Below are positions 41,324 through 49,985 of a stretch of 64,000 nucleotides of DNA, one piece after another. The notes under the pieces are model-generated. The model worked only from the letters and a program-made list of their open reading frames with translations, made no database searches and was not told the DNA's origin. Every line of letters begins with the position of its first letter. Position 1 is the stretch's first letter. The DNA is from JACKAN01 sp964502735. GTDB lineage: Bacteria > Bdellovibrionota > Bdellovibrionia > Bdellovibrionales > UBA1609. The stretch lies in assembly GCA_964502735.1 (NCBI GenBank), contig CAZCYD010000006.1, positions 43,725-107,724 on the forward strand, given 5' to 3'. A program made the translations under genes and the position numbers.

Positions 41324-43753
41324 TCAAGAGATTTCCAAGATTTTATTTTGCAGCTGATCCAACTTCGCTTCGTCGAGTGTACCGTCTAAGTCTTGAAAAC
41401 TAATTCTGAGACTCACAGACCTTTCTCCCTCTTTAAGGTGTCCCCCCTTAAATTCATCAAAAATCAACACGGACTGCAAAATCCCTCCTCCAACTTTGCG
41501 AATTTTCTGGACTAGGTCGGCGGCCTTCTGCTCTCTCGATAAAACAAAAGAATAGTCGCGCGTTACAGACGGAAACTTAGAAATAGCTTTAACTTTTGGT
41601 CGCCGAGGTTGATTTCGCATAAGCTTATCTAAATCCAATTCACCCATAGCCACCGTTTCTCGTATTTTAAAACTCTCTAAGCGACTTGGGTGAACGCTTC
41701 CTATAAAACCAATCACTCTCCCCTCTACAAAAAGTGTTGCCGACTGGTAAGGGTGCAGATACTTGGGCACTCTGCCCGTTGGAAAATCTTTCCACTGCCA
41801 ATCAGGAAGATTCAAGCTCACAAGAATGTTCTCAATAGCAGACTTAACATCAAACACACAGGGCCTCTTAATCTCTTCCTTTTGCCACAAACTCTTTTTT
41901 TGTCCCCACGCAATAAGACCCAAATGGAGTCTCTGTTGATACTCATCATTGTTCTTCCAAAAAACATGGCCGGTTTCAAAAAGTCGTCCATAATCAGATC
42001 CGTGGCGATAATTGTGTATCAAGTTTTTAAAAAGACCTGTGAAGACCCTTCGCCTCATTATATTAAAATCTTCACTTAGGGGGTTCGCGAGTTGCACAAC
42101 TCCGTCTTCTGAAATGTCAACTAATCCAGTTGTCCTTTCATCTGCCTCGTCTGGCGTGATCAAATTATTAAAACTTTTACTCACGAAATTAAAGTTAATG
42201 GCCTGAGAGAACCCTTCACGCACAGCCAGTGAATTAATGCGCCGTTGATGCGAATACTCACTCGCTTCCGTTAAAGGCTCATAGCTAATTGGCGGCAATT
42301 TTTCTGGAATTTTATCGTATCCATTTAACCGACCAAACTCCTCCACCAGGTCAATATCAGTCCATAAGTCCCAACGAAACACAGGGGCATTAACTGTGGC
42401 GACTCCCTCTAGACTATCAAGCTCTACTTGACAGCCTAGGCGCTTCATCCAATTTACGAATTCATCAAAATCAGTCGAATACCCTAGCCTTTGCTCCAGA
42501 TAATCTCTTGTAATGGTAATGGGAGGCTTAACAATTGGCTGAGGGTATTCATCCCAATAGCTCTCTGCCACCTCGCCTCCGGCCACCTTCTGTATAAGAT
42601 GACAGGCTCTATTTAAAGCCAGTTCTACACCCCATGGGTCCGTGCCTCTAGAAAATCTGTAACAAGAATCTGTCTGAATACCTAGTTTTCTCGAGGTTTT
42701 GCGAACAGGTGCGGCTGTAAAATAGGCAGACTCCAAAAAAATATCGGTCGTCTTTTCATTCACACCCGAATTTTTCCCTCCTATAATTCCAGCCAAAGCT
42801 ATCGCCTTTTGCCCGTCGCGAATCGTCAACTCCTCACCACTTAAAACTAGCTCCGTACCATCTAGAGTCGTAAACTTCTCACCACTTATGGCTCTATCCA
42901 CAATGATTTTTTTGTCCGCTAAAAAATTCGCATCAAAGGCGTGAAGAGGCTGCCCCAACTCCATCATCACGTAATTCGTAACGTCTACAATATTGTTAAT
43001 CGAGTTTAAACCAATTTTTTCCAAGCCCTTCTTTAACCAATCAGGACTGGGTCCTACTTTTACCCCCCAAATCGCTCGCCCTGCGTAGCGAGGACACAAG
43101 TTCTCCGCTCTTAGATTTAACTCAACCATGTCAGAACTTTTTTTCTGATTTGTATAAACCTGGCTGTCGGGAGTCATCAAGGGCGTATTTAAAAGAGCCG
43201 ACAACTCCCTAGCCAACCCATAGTGACTTAAGCAATCTGCGCGATTAGGGGTCACACTCAATTCAAAGAGTATGTCATTAAGCCCTTGATACTCCGCAAA
43301 AGGAACTCCAACTTTTATCCCGTCGGGCAAAATCATAATGCCATCACTCTTCTGGGCTAAACCCAATTCCACCTCGGAGCACAACATCCCTAAGCTTTCT
43401 ACCCCACGAATCTTGGACTTTTTAATAGCAAAACCCCCAGGAAGCACGGCTCCTGGCAAAGCTACAACAACACTATCTCCAGATTTGTGATTGCGAGCCC
43501 CGCAAACAATTTGCCGCATCTCGCCAGATCCAATATCCACTTGGCAAAGTGTGAGTTTATCCGCATCAGGATGTTTGCCCAATTCGACAATTTTTCCGGT
43601 CACGACATTGGCAAAATCTTGGGCCTGATTCTCTAAGTTTTCGACTTCCAACCCCGCATTTGTTATTAATTCGGCCAATTTTTCTGGCTTAGAGTAAAAG
43701 TCTTTAAGATCAATATATTGGTTTAACCAATTCAACGAAATTTTCACTTTCAA
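41324..43753 (-). CDS. pheT: Phenylalanyl-tRNA synthetase beta subunit
   Basis: 809 residues, full length. The N-terminus KVKISLNWLNQYIDL leads into the tRNA-binding EMAP-like domain (ADKLTLCQVDIGSGEMRQIV), then the B3/B4 editing domain (SVTPNRADCLSHYGLARELS), the B5 domain and catalytic-like core, and a C-terminal anticodon-binding FDX-ACB domain (FPSVTRDYSFVLSREQKAAD). It forms the alpha2-beta2 enzyme with PheS, charges tRNA-Phe and hydrolyses mischarged Tyr. It lies 24 bases downstream of pheS. Confidence 0.97.
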   Translation of the reverse strand: MKVKISLNWLNQYIDLKDFYSKPEKLAELITNAGLEVENLENQAQDFANVVTGKIVELGKHPDADKLTLCQVDIGSGEMRQIVCGARNHKSGDSVVVALPGAVLPGGFAIKKSKIRGVESLGMLCSEVELGLAQKSDGIMILPDGIKVGVPFAEYQGLNDILFELSVTPNRADCLSHYGLARELSALLNTPLMTPDSQVYTNQKKSSDMVELNLRAENLCPRYAGRAIWGVKVGPSPDWLKKGLEKIGLNSINNIVDVTNYVMMELGQPLHAFDANFLADKKIIVDRAISGEKFTTLDGTELVLSGEELTIRDGQKAIALAGIIGGKNSGVNEKTTDIFLESAYFTAAPVRKTSRKLGIQTDSCYRFSRGTDPWGVELALNRACHLIQKVAGGEVAESYWDEYPQPIVKPPITITRDYLEQRLGYSTDFDEFVNWMKRLGCQVELDSLEGVATVNAPVFRWDLWTDIDLVEEFGRLNGYDKIPEKLPPISYEPLTEASEYSHQRRINSLAVREGFSQAINFNFVSKSFNNLITPDEADERTTGLVDISEDGVVQLANPLSEDFNIMRRRVFTGLFKNLIHNYRHGSDYGRLFETGHVFWKNNDEYQQRLHLGLIAWGQKKSLWQKEEIKRPCVFDVKSAIENILVSLNLPDWQWKDFPTGRVPKYLHPYQSATLFVEGRVIGFIGSVHPSRLESFKIRETVAMGELDLDKLMRNQPRRPKVKAISKFPSVTRDYSFVLSREQKAADLVQKIRKVGGGILQSVLIFDEFKGGHLKEGERSVSLRISFQDLDGTLDEAKLDQLQNKILEIS

Positions 43754-43777
43754 TTCCTTGTTTAATTTTTAACGGGT

Positions 43778-44797
43778 TTAAAACTGGTTTAAGAAACGCA
43801 AGTCATTATCGCTAAACAAACGGATATCGGGAATGCCGTACTTAATAATGGCCATCCTCTCTATACCAAAGCCAAAGGCAAACCCCTGCCATTTACCAGG
43901 ATCAATACCAGACAACTCTAGCACTCGAGGATTAACCAGACCACTTCCGCCGATTTCTATCCATCCAGAATTTTTGCACATCCTGCACCCCTTACCCTTG
44001 CATATAGGGCAGGAGCAGTCGACCTCGGCAGATGGCTCAGTAAACGGAAAAAAACTGGGACGAAACCTTGTCTTTATTTCTTTGCCGAAGAACTCCTTCA
44101 CAAAAAAAGCAATAGTGCCCTTGAGATCAGCCATGGAAACTTCACGATCAATTAACAAGGCTTCAATCTGATGGAAATTAGGAGAGTGAGAGACATCACT
44201 GTCGCAGCGAAATACAGGCCCCGGAGCCATAACTCTAAATGGCGGCTTCTCACTTTGCATAGTGTGAATTTGCACTGGCGATGTGTGAGTTCTAAGGACA
44301 TGAGTCTCATCAACGTAAAAAGTATCTTGTTCATCTCTTGCGGGATGATCCGGAGGAATATTTAGGGCCTCAAAATTAAACCAGTCCTTTTCAATTAATG
44401 GACCGGTTCTTACACTGTAGCCCAATTTAGACAAGATTCCCGAGATCTCTTCAATCACGCGGGCAATAGGATGAATGCGTCCCAAGTCGACTTGCGGCCC
44501 TGGCAAAGTCAGGTCCCAACGATCACTTTCAATTTGCTTTTCCAACTCAAACTGTTTGAGGACCTTTTCTCTCTCTTCATAGAGGGATTCAAGGCTCTGC
44601 TTTTTTTCATTAATCAATTTGCCAAACCCTGGACGCTCTTCTTTGGGCAACTGAACCATTTCTTTCATCAACAGAGAAAGGTTCCCCTGCTTACCCAAAA
44701 AATTCACTTTAATCTCATAAAGCGTTTTGCTGTCGTTGGCAGACATTATTGCGGCTTTGGCTTCTTCGTAAAACTGATTGGCTTTTTCTACTAGCAT
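43778..44797 (-). CDS. pheS: Phenylalanyl-tRNA synthetase alpha subunit
   Basis: 339 residues, class II catalytic subunit. It has an N-terminal coiled coil, then HPIARVIEEISGILSKLGY, motif 2-like APGPVFRCDSDVSHSPNFHQ, the cysteine-rich insert CPICKGKGCRMCKNSGW and motif 3 GFAFGFGIERMAIIKYGIPD. The gene is divergent from an rRNA/tRNA methyltransferase across 56 bases. No phenylalanine leader peptide was found in that short gap. The ATG at 44797 has no clear ribosome site. Confidence 0.97.
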   Translation of the reverse strand: MLVEKANQFYEEAKAAIMSANDSKTLYEIKVNFLGKQGNLSLLMKEMVQLPKEERPGFGKLINEKKQSLESLYEEREKVLKQFELEKQIESDRWDLTLPGPQVDLGRIHPIARVIEEISGILSKLGYSVRTGPLIEKDWFNFEALNIPPDHPARDEQDTFYVDETHVLRTHTSPVQIHTMQSEKPPFRVMAPGPVFRCDSDVSHSPNFHQIEALLIDREVSMADLKGTIAFFVKEFFGKEIKTRFRPSFFPFTEPSAEVDCSCPICKGKGCRMCKNSGWIEIGGSGLVNPRVLELSGIDPGKWQGFAFGFGIERMAIIKYGIPDIRLFSDNDLRFLNQF

Positions 44798-44853
44798 TTA
44801 AGAAATATAAGCCATAAAATTGCGAGAAACAACAATGGCTTAGGAACTCTGTC

Positions 44854-45633
44854 ATGAATACAAAAAAAATTGCCAGTCGAGACAATGACAATTTTAAGCG
44901 CTGGAAGAGTCTATTAGAAAATCGAGGCATAAAAAAACACCAACAATTTCTGGCTAGTGGTGAAAAAATTGTTCAAGAATTAGCCCTAAAAAACTCACAA
45001 AACAGTGAATGGATCAGCGAGTGGATAATCTGCGAAGGATTTGATGCGCCGAGTGATTTTAGGGGAAAAAGCTACACTCTTACTCGAGAACTATTTAAAG
45101 AACTCGACACTTTTGGCACTTCCTATCCACTGTTAGCGGGATCTTGCCCGGCCATTAAAAGCTGGAGTTATGAATCCATTACCACAGAGGCCCCCCCCTC
45201 AGCTGGCCTTAGACTTGTCTGTCCACTAGGTGATCCTGCAAATCTAGGAGCTGTTATCCGCAGCGCAGCCGCCTTAGGATGCCACTCGGTTATTTTAACA
45301 AAAGAGGCCGCCAATCCATTTTTGCCAAAATCTATTCGAAGTTCTGCTGGAAGTGTTTTTTCTTGTCCTCTCTTTCATGGACCGAGTTTAAATGAGATTC
45401 TAGATTCTTATAAAGAGTCTCCGCACTTTATTGCTCTAGACATGCAAGGAGATAACATTTCGGAGTTTCGCTGGCCTACACCGGCATTTCTGGTTATGGG
45501 TGAAGAGGGTCCTGGCCTACCTCCTCACCAACTTAAAAAAGTTACTATTCCCATTAAGGCCACAGTTGAGTCTCTCAACGCAGTTATCGCCACAAGCATC
45601 GCCTTATACAGTTATACGAATTCGAAAAAATAA
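44854..45633 (+). CDS. SpoU/TrmH-family 2'-O-ribose RNA methyltransferase
   Basis: 259 residues. An N-terminal substrate-binding part (about 1-100) precedes the SPOUT knot with its three motifs: LGDPANLGAVIRSAAALGC, FLVMGEEGPGLP and VESLNAVIATSIALYSY. It methylates rRNA or tRNA ribose using SAM, and the exact target (RlmB-like or other) cannot be settled. The last seven codons (Ser-Tyr-Thr-Asn-Ser-Lys-Lys and stop) lie inside the left arm of inverted repeat copy 3, so the element forms the protein's C-terminus. Confidence 0.88.
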   Translation: MNTKKIASRDNDNFKRWKSLLENRGIKKHQQFLASGEKIVQELALKNSQNSEWISEWIICEGFDAPSDFRGKSYTLTRELFKELDTFGTSYPLLAGSCPAIKSWSYESITTEAPPSAGLRLVCPLGDPANLGAVIRSAAALGCHSVILTKEAANPFLPKSIRSSAGSVFSCPLFHGPSLNEILDSYKESPHFIALDMQGDNISEFRWPTPAFLVMGEEGPGLPPHQLKKVTIPIKATVESLNAVIATSIALYSYTNSKK

Positions 45634-45756
45634 TCCGTCTAAAGTATTTGTGAATGTGCCTCATGCTCAAACAGCCGCAGCCTTGAGGCTGCCGAACTGC
45701 GCGTGAGGCACATTCACAAATACTTTAGACGGATTATTTTTTCGAATTCGTATAAC
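45611..45756 (-). repeat. Long inverted repeat with conserved internal loop, copy 3
   Basis: A perfect 53-bp outer helix (45611-45663 with 45704-45756). On the minus strand the loop strands are CGCGCAGTT (45695-45703) and CTGTTTGAGCA (45664-45674), and the 8-bp inner helix CGGCAGCC/GGCTGCGG has one mismatch. The outer arms resemble those of copy 2 but differ at several positions, and each difference is matched in the opposite arm. The element covers the methyltransferase stop codon and ends 8 bases before the mevalonate kinase stop. Confidence 0.95.
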
Positions 45757-45764
45757 CAAACCCA

Positions 45765-46670
45765 TCACTGGAGTTCTACCAAGTGCAAGTCAAAAAGTTG
45801 AGCTGAGGTGGGGGCGCTTTTCCACAGGCTCAATAAATAGCCACCTCGCCCCGATCCCGTTGGTTTTACAGCCACGGCACCTAGCGATTTGAGTTTTTGT
45901 ATTTCACTTTTCATTTCTAAATCCACAAGCCCCCACTCCTCAAAGCAAGAGTGAGCCAAACTGATGGCATCTGCCATCAAGTTAAATCCCATTTTCTCAC
46001 CAAGATCTAAAGACTTTTTTGCCAACTCAACAGCCTCAGCCATCTTTGAGTCTACCAACAAACCACGTCGAGGATCTCGCGCAATAAACTTCTTAACAAT
46101 TTCGACACATTCTGAAGTGACTCCTTTGTGTCCACTATAACTTACAAAGAGTTGAGGACTCCATAGGCTTTCTAAGTTTTGAGATTTTATCTTCGTTTCC
46201 CTGCTAAAAAGTAAAGGCCCTTTAGCCATTGTTGCCGCAATATCAACACCGCTGCTCTCTCCGTGAAACAGGTTTTCTAAACTTCTGGAAAACTCGTAAA
46301 TCTCAGATTCAAGTAATTTCCCTAACGTGACCAAGTATCTCGCTATAGTCACACAAATAGCTGCTGAGGCACCAAGCCCTCCTCCTACCTGAATATGATT
46401 ATGTAAGCTCCACTTGCCAACAAGACCTTCTCTACCTACACCTAAGTGCAAACAAGCTTGATCTAAAGCTCCTCCAAACACCAAAGAGAGCTCTCTACCA
46501 AACTTGCCTCCAAAGTCGATTTGCAAAGGCTGATCAACCAAATCCCATTCTGATATCAGAGCGCAACTTTTAACGGGCGCAACTATGGCTGCGCCCCCTC
46601 TTAATACAGAATGCTCTCCTGCCAAAATACATTTTGCATAGGCTTCAGACTTAAACTTATTCATTTCCAA
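45765..46670 (-). CDS. mvk: Mevalonate kinase
   Basis: A 301-residue GHMP kinase. It has AKCILAGEHSVLRGGAAIV at the N-terminus, the ATP loop HNHIQVGGGLGASAAICV, the conserved SSGVDIAATMAKGP with the catalytic aspartate, and the C-terminal KPTGSGRGGYLLSLW. It phosphorylates mevalonate to 5-phosphomevalonate. It is last in the mevalonate operon and overlaps mvaD by 14 bases. The second ATG (46664) is an alternative start. The distinction from the other GHMP kinase in the operon rests on the GEHSV and VDIAAT motifs. Confidence 0.85.
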   Translation of the reverse strand: MEMNKFKSEAYAKCILAGEHSVLRGGAAIVAPVKSCALISEWDLVDQPLQIDFGGKFGRELSLVFGGALDQACLHLGVGREGLVGKWSLHNHIQVGGGLGASAAICVTIARYLVTLGKLLESEIYEFSRSLENLFHGESSGVDIAATMAKGPLLFSRETKIKSQNLESLWSPQLFVSYSGHKGVTSECVEIVKKFIARDPRRGLLVDSKMAEAVELAKKSLDLGEKMGFNLMADAISLAHSCFEEWGLVDLEMKSEIQKLKSLGAVAVKPTGSGRGGYLLSLWKSAPTSAQLFDLHLVELQ

Positions 46671-47634
46671 CGATCACGGTGTGCTGAGTTTCTAACTCTA
46701 ATTTAAATTTATTAGCAATGTCCCTATCTGAACTTCTCCACAAAAGGTGAACGTTGGCACCAGCATCCATTGTCACCAAAGGCCCCGCCCCCTTCTGCTC
46801 CCAGAGGTTGCGGCTTTTTATTAAGACTTCGAGGCTCGAAGGCTGCATATAACCAAACGGAGGTTTTGAAGTTTCAAAAAGAGCATGCATATCCCACAGC
46901 TCAGCCCAACACAATGTGTACAAGGTTTTCCAGGCTTGCTCGCCACCTAAACTCAAAGCTTCTACCACAGAAGTAAAGCGGCGCTCAGCTCTCTCCGGTC
47001 GGCCAGAAAATAACTCACTAGTTACCACGCGTCTATGGGCTTCACTTGAACTCACCACTTTAGCAGTAGGGTCAGCTATAACCACGTAGTGAAAAATAGG
47101 GTCAAAAGCAGAAGATAAAGCATAGCATCCCTCACTCTTCCATACCGCCCAAGGCTCAAATAACGAACGGCAAGAAGATCCAGAGGCACGCTGACTCAAT
47201 ATCGCCAATTGATGTAAGTCAATATCTTTGCGAGGCGAAGAACCCATATCTTTAGCCACAGCATAAGCTAACTGGGTCAAGGCGGCAAAGCTAGAGGCTG
47301 AACTGGCAATCCCACAATCTGAAGGAAAGTTGTTTGAGGACCTAACAACAAAATTTTCTTTGATAGAAAAGAATTCTTTTAAAACTTTCCATCTGATCAA
47401 GAATCTTTCTTCCCCCCTCTCCGATAGATTCATTGACATAAATCCTTTTTCTACTAGAGGTTCCCACCTGTCTTCAGCACTGTGGGTATCAACTTCAGCA
47501 ACAACTTTAGTGATTAATTTTTTTGTTGTTAATGATAAAGAAGGGTTTGCAGCCACATTATTTTGACTGTCACTCTTCCCCATATATTTAATAAGAGCAA
47601 TATTGGAGGGTGCCTCAGCCTGCCAGACTTTCAT
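46657..47634 (-). CDS. mvaD: Diphosphomevalonate decarboxylase
   Basis: 325 residues. The diagnostic N-terminus EAPSNIALIKYMGKSD, NPSLSLTTKKLITKV, NFPSDCGIASSASSFAAL and SQRASGSSCRSLFEPW are all present, with VTMDAGANVHLLW near the C-terminus carrying the catalytic Asp region. It converts 5-diphosphomevalonate to isopentenyl diphosphate using ATP. It overlaps the upstream kinase gene as ATGA, so translation is coupled. Confidence 0.92.
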   Translation of the reverse strand: MKVWQAEAPSNIALIKYMGKSDSQNNVAANPSLSLTTKKLITKVVAEVDTHSAEDRWEPLVEKGFMSMNLSERGEERFLIRWKVLKEFFSIKENFVVRSSNNFPSDCGIASSASSFAALTQLAYAVAKDMGSSPRKDIDLHQLAILSQRASGSSCRSLFEPWAVWKSEGCYALSSAFDPIFHYVVIADPTAKVVSSSEAHRRVVTSELFSGRPERAERRFTSVVEALSLGGEQAWKTLYTLCWAELWDMHALFETSKPPFGYMQPSSLEVLIKSRNLWEQKGAGPLVTMDAGANVHLLWRSSDRDIANKFKLELETQHTVIVGNE

Positions 47635-48614
47635 AACGTCACCCCTGAAGGCCTTTGGTCAGAGCCCGAAACAAACTTCAAGGCTTCCTTTTCAATATCC
47701 TGTCCTCTCTGATATTGAATCGTGAGCCCTTGAGACAGTTGAGTTTTGTCTCCTACAAATGTCAGGTCTAAAGATTTGGCTCTGTCTATTAGACTTAAAC
47801 TCAATGTATCATCACAGATAACCACGATCGTGTCGGCACCTAATGCCCCACAGCCTTTGACAGCGTCTACCCCCATCCACGTGGAGAGAGTTTCGACTAA
47901 TTTCAAAGTTGAAGGATGAACCCAATCGTATTTTACCAATAACCGGTGATAATCTTTTAGGCTCTCCACAAAGGCATTCCATTGCTCATTTTCAAAAAAG
48001 AATACACTCTTGTTGGCTAGATTTTTAAATTCTTTGAGATCTCCAGCACGAACGCTCTGCAAGTGTTCGTGTGAAGTCACTTTGTTATTAGTTTTAAAAA
48101 TTAAGAAATTCTTGAAGGCAAATGGCCAATTCACTGATTCTGATTTTTTTCTATCATCGCGAATCAATGTCACCCTACCCATAAACTGAGAAACTACATC
48201 CGCACCACTAGGCAAAACACCCTTCGTGTCCTCATACAAATCGCGAAAATCACGCAACAAATCCCCCAAGTAATCCTCTTGAAAAACAAAGTTGAATCTC
48301 CCTTGTACGATTTCACTTAGAGCGTGGACAAACAAAAACTGAGCGCTGGAGGCCCCCAGTCCTCCGGACTGATTCCAGGGATCATTAAATTCTATGTCTA
48401 ATTTGTTTAAAAAAACTGATCTCAAACGAATCCACTTCCCTGCAGGACTCAGAGGGTGAATGCCCCGACATTGATTCTCATCGGAGGAAACTGCTTTTAA
48501 TGAGAACTGAGGTTTTGTGTTCAAAATAATTGCCGGTCCACCATCTAGCACACCATACTCGCCAATGAGAAAAGTCTTTGAGGGGGCCTCCAAATAAACT
48601 TGAATAGACTTCAT
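47631..48614 (-). CDS. GHMP kinase, probable phosphomevalonate kinase
   Basis: 327 residues with LEAPSKTFLIGEYGVLDGGP at the N-terminus, the ATP-binding QSGGLGASSAQFLFVHAL and the SGADVVSQFMGRV block, with GCGALGADTIVVICDD near the C-terminus. Position between HMG-CoA reductase and mvaD, and presence of a separate mevalonate kinase, indicate phosphomevalonate kinase (5-phosphomevalonate to 5-diphosphomevalonate). The assignment is by elimination and motif type. It starts 3 bases after the mvaA stop. Confidence 0.8.
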   Translation of the reverse strand: MKSIQVYLEAPSKTFLIGEYGVLDGGPAIILNTKPQFSLKAVSSDENQCRGIHPLSPAGKWIRLRSVFLNKLDIEFNDPWNQSGGLGASSAQFLFVHALSEIVQGRFNFVFQEDYLGDLLRDFRDLYEDTKGVLPSGADVVSQFMGRVTLIRDDRKKSESVNWPFAFKNFLIFKTNNKVTSHEHLQSVRAGDLKEFKNLANKSVFFFENEQWNAFVESLKDYHRLLVKYDWVHPSTLKLVETLSTWMGVDAVKGCGALGADTIVVICDDTLSLSLIDRAKSLDLTFVGDKTQLSQGLTIQYQRGQDIEKEALKFVSGSDQRPSGVTL

Positions 48615-48617
48615 GGG

Positions 48618-49985
48618 CTAAACCTGGGGGTTCTGATGCTGGGCACCCTTTTTATTGTCCCTAATTTCTCTCAAAACTTCTATAGCGTTGTGAAGTGAAA
48701 TTCTTTTTGTCAGCAATAGAATTTCCTCCAATTTTTTTTGCACTTGGGGAATCTCTTTTTCGTGTGCTCCTGCGCCTAGAGTTAGGTTTTTAATATGTAA
48801 CTTCATATGGCCCTCTATAATACCCACCGTGGTAAGTGCTCGTATAGCCCCCAAGTTCGTTGCCAAACCTACGGCGGCACAAACTCTAGAGAGTTCACCG
48901 GCAGATTCTATTCCCATCATCTGAAGGCTCATTTTCGCAATAGGATGCAGCGATGTCACTCCGCCGACAACTCCAACCACTATGGGAGCCTCAAATACAC
49001 CAACAAGATCCTTGCCTTCCTGCTTCCACCTTGTTACCGAACGATACTGCCCATCCCTTGATGCATAGGCATGAATACCAGCCTCAACGGCACGCCAGTC
49101 GTTGCCAGTGGCAATGAGTATGGGATCAATTCCATTTAAAACACCTTTGTTATTAGTTGCTGCCCTGTAAGGGTCTAGCTGAGAAAAAAGAGAGCCTTCT
49201 TCAATTTTTTCCGCTAGTTCAGTGTCCACATTTTGCAAAATTATTTTAGCTCTGGTGACTTTTGAGTCCACAAGATTGGACAGGATACACATTGTCACAA
49301 CTTCACCTGTAAGATCCTCAATTTTTGGTTTCAAGAACTCACAGATTTGATTCATAATATTGGCTCCCATGGCATCACAGGGATTTGCCAAAACATGAAT
49401 AACCGCCATGTCGCGGCCATCGGGACGCAATAGATGGCGCACTTGAATATCTGTAACGCCTCCACCTCGCTTTACAAGACCTTTTGCCACAATTTCATTG
49501 GCCATAGTTATTAGTTTTTCCCGATTTTGGTGGATTCGACTTTTAAAAGCTAAAAAGTCTTTGACGACAGATAACTGAATTTGACCGACAATATCCTGTC
49601 CAAAAATTTCAGTTTGAATTTCTCCGGATTCACGCACCCACTTTGCCGTCTTACTAGCGGCGGCAATAATAGAAGTTTCCTCCACCACCATAGGTATAAT
49701 GTAAGGCTTAGAGTCTATAATAAAATTTGTGGCCACTCCCATAGACATCGGAAAGTAGCCAATAACATTTTCGATGAACTTCTCGGCTAACTCAAGCTCC
49801 ATAGGAGAACCGGCCTTAAGGAATTCGGCATCTTCACCCGTCAAAACTCCTATTTTTATCAATCGATTTATACGGTCTTCCCTGTCTAGCTTTGAAAACC
49901 CTTTAAACAACTCTTCATATCTTTCGCACAATTTGCCCTGATAGTTGCGGGCCAATTGACCATTTACTGCTGTTTCCACATCCAT
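48618..49985 (-). CDS. mvaA: Hydroxymethylglutaryl-CoA reductase, class II type
   Basis: 455 residues from the ATG at 49985, which overlaps the isomerase gene by 22 bases. A longer start at 50030 would overlap more. Seen are VIGYFPMSMGVATNF, MVVEETSIIAAASKTAKWV (catalytic Glu), DAMGANIMNQICE, VLNGIDPILIATGNDWRAVE and the C-terminal LTLGAGAHEKEIP. Short bacterial class II enzymes without membrane anchor have this form. It reduces HMG-CoA to mevalonate with NAD(P)H in the cytosol, the committed step of the operon's pathway. HMG-CoA synthase is not in the window. Confidence 0.93.
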   Translation of the reverse strand: MDVETAVNGQLARNYQGKLCERYEELFKGFSKLDREDRINRLIKIGVLTGEDAEFLKAGSPMELELAEKFIENVIGYFPMSMGVATNFIIDSKPYIIPMVVEETSIIAAASKTAKWVRESGEIQTEIFGQDIVGQIQLSVVKDFLAFKSRIHQNREKLITMANEIVAKGLVKRGGGVTDIQVRHLLRPDGRDMAVIHVLANPCDAMGANIMNQICEFLKPKIEDLTGEVVTMCILSNLVDSKVTRAKIILQNVDTELAEKIEEGSLFSQLDPYRAATNNKGVLNGIDPILIATGNDWRAVEAGIHAYASRDGQYRSVTRWKQEGKDLVGVFEAPIVVGVVGGVTSLHPIAKMSLQMMGIESAGELSRVCAAVGLATNLGAIRALTTVGIIEGHMKLHIKNLTLGAGAHEKEIPQVQKKLEEILLLTKRISLHNAIEVLREIRDNKKGAQHQNPQV

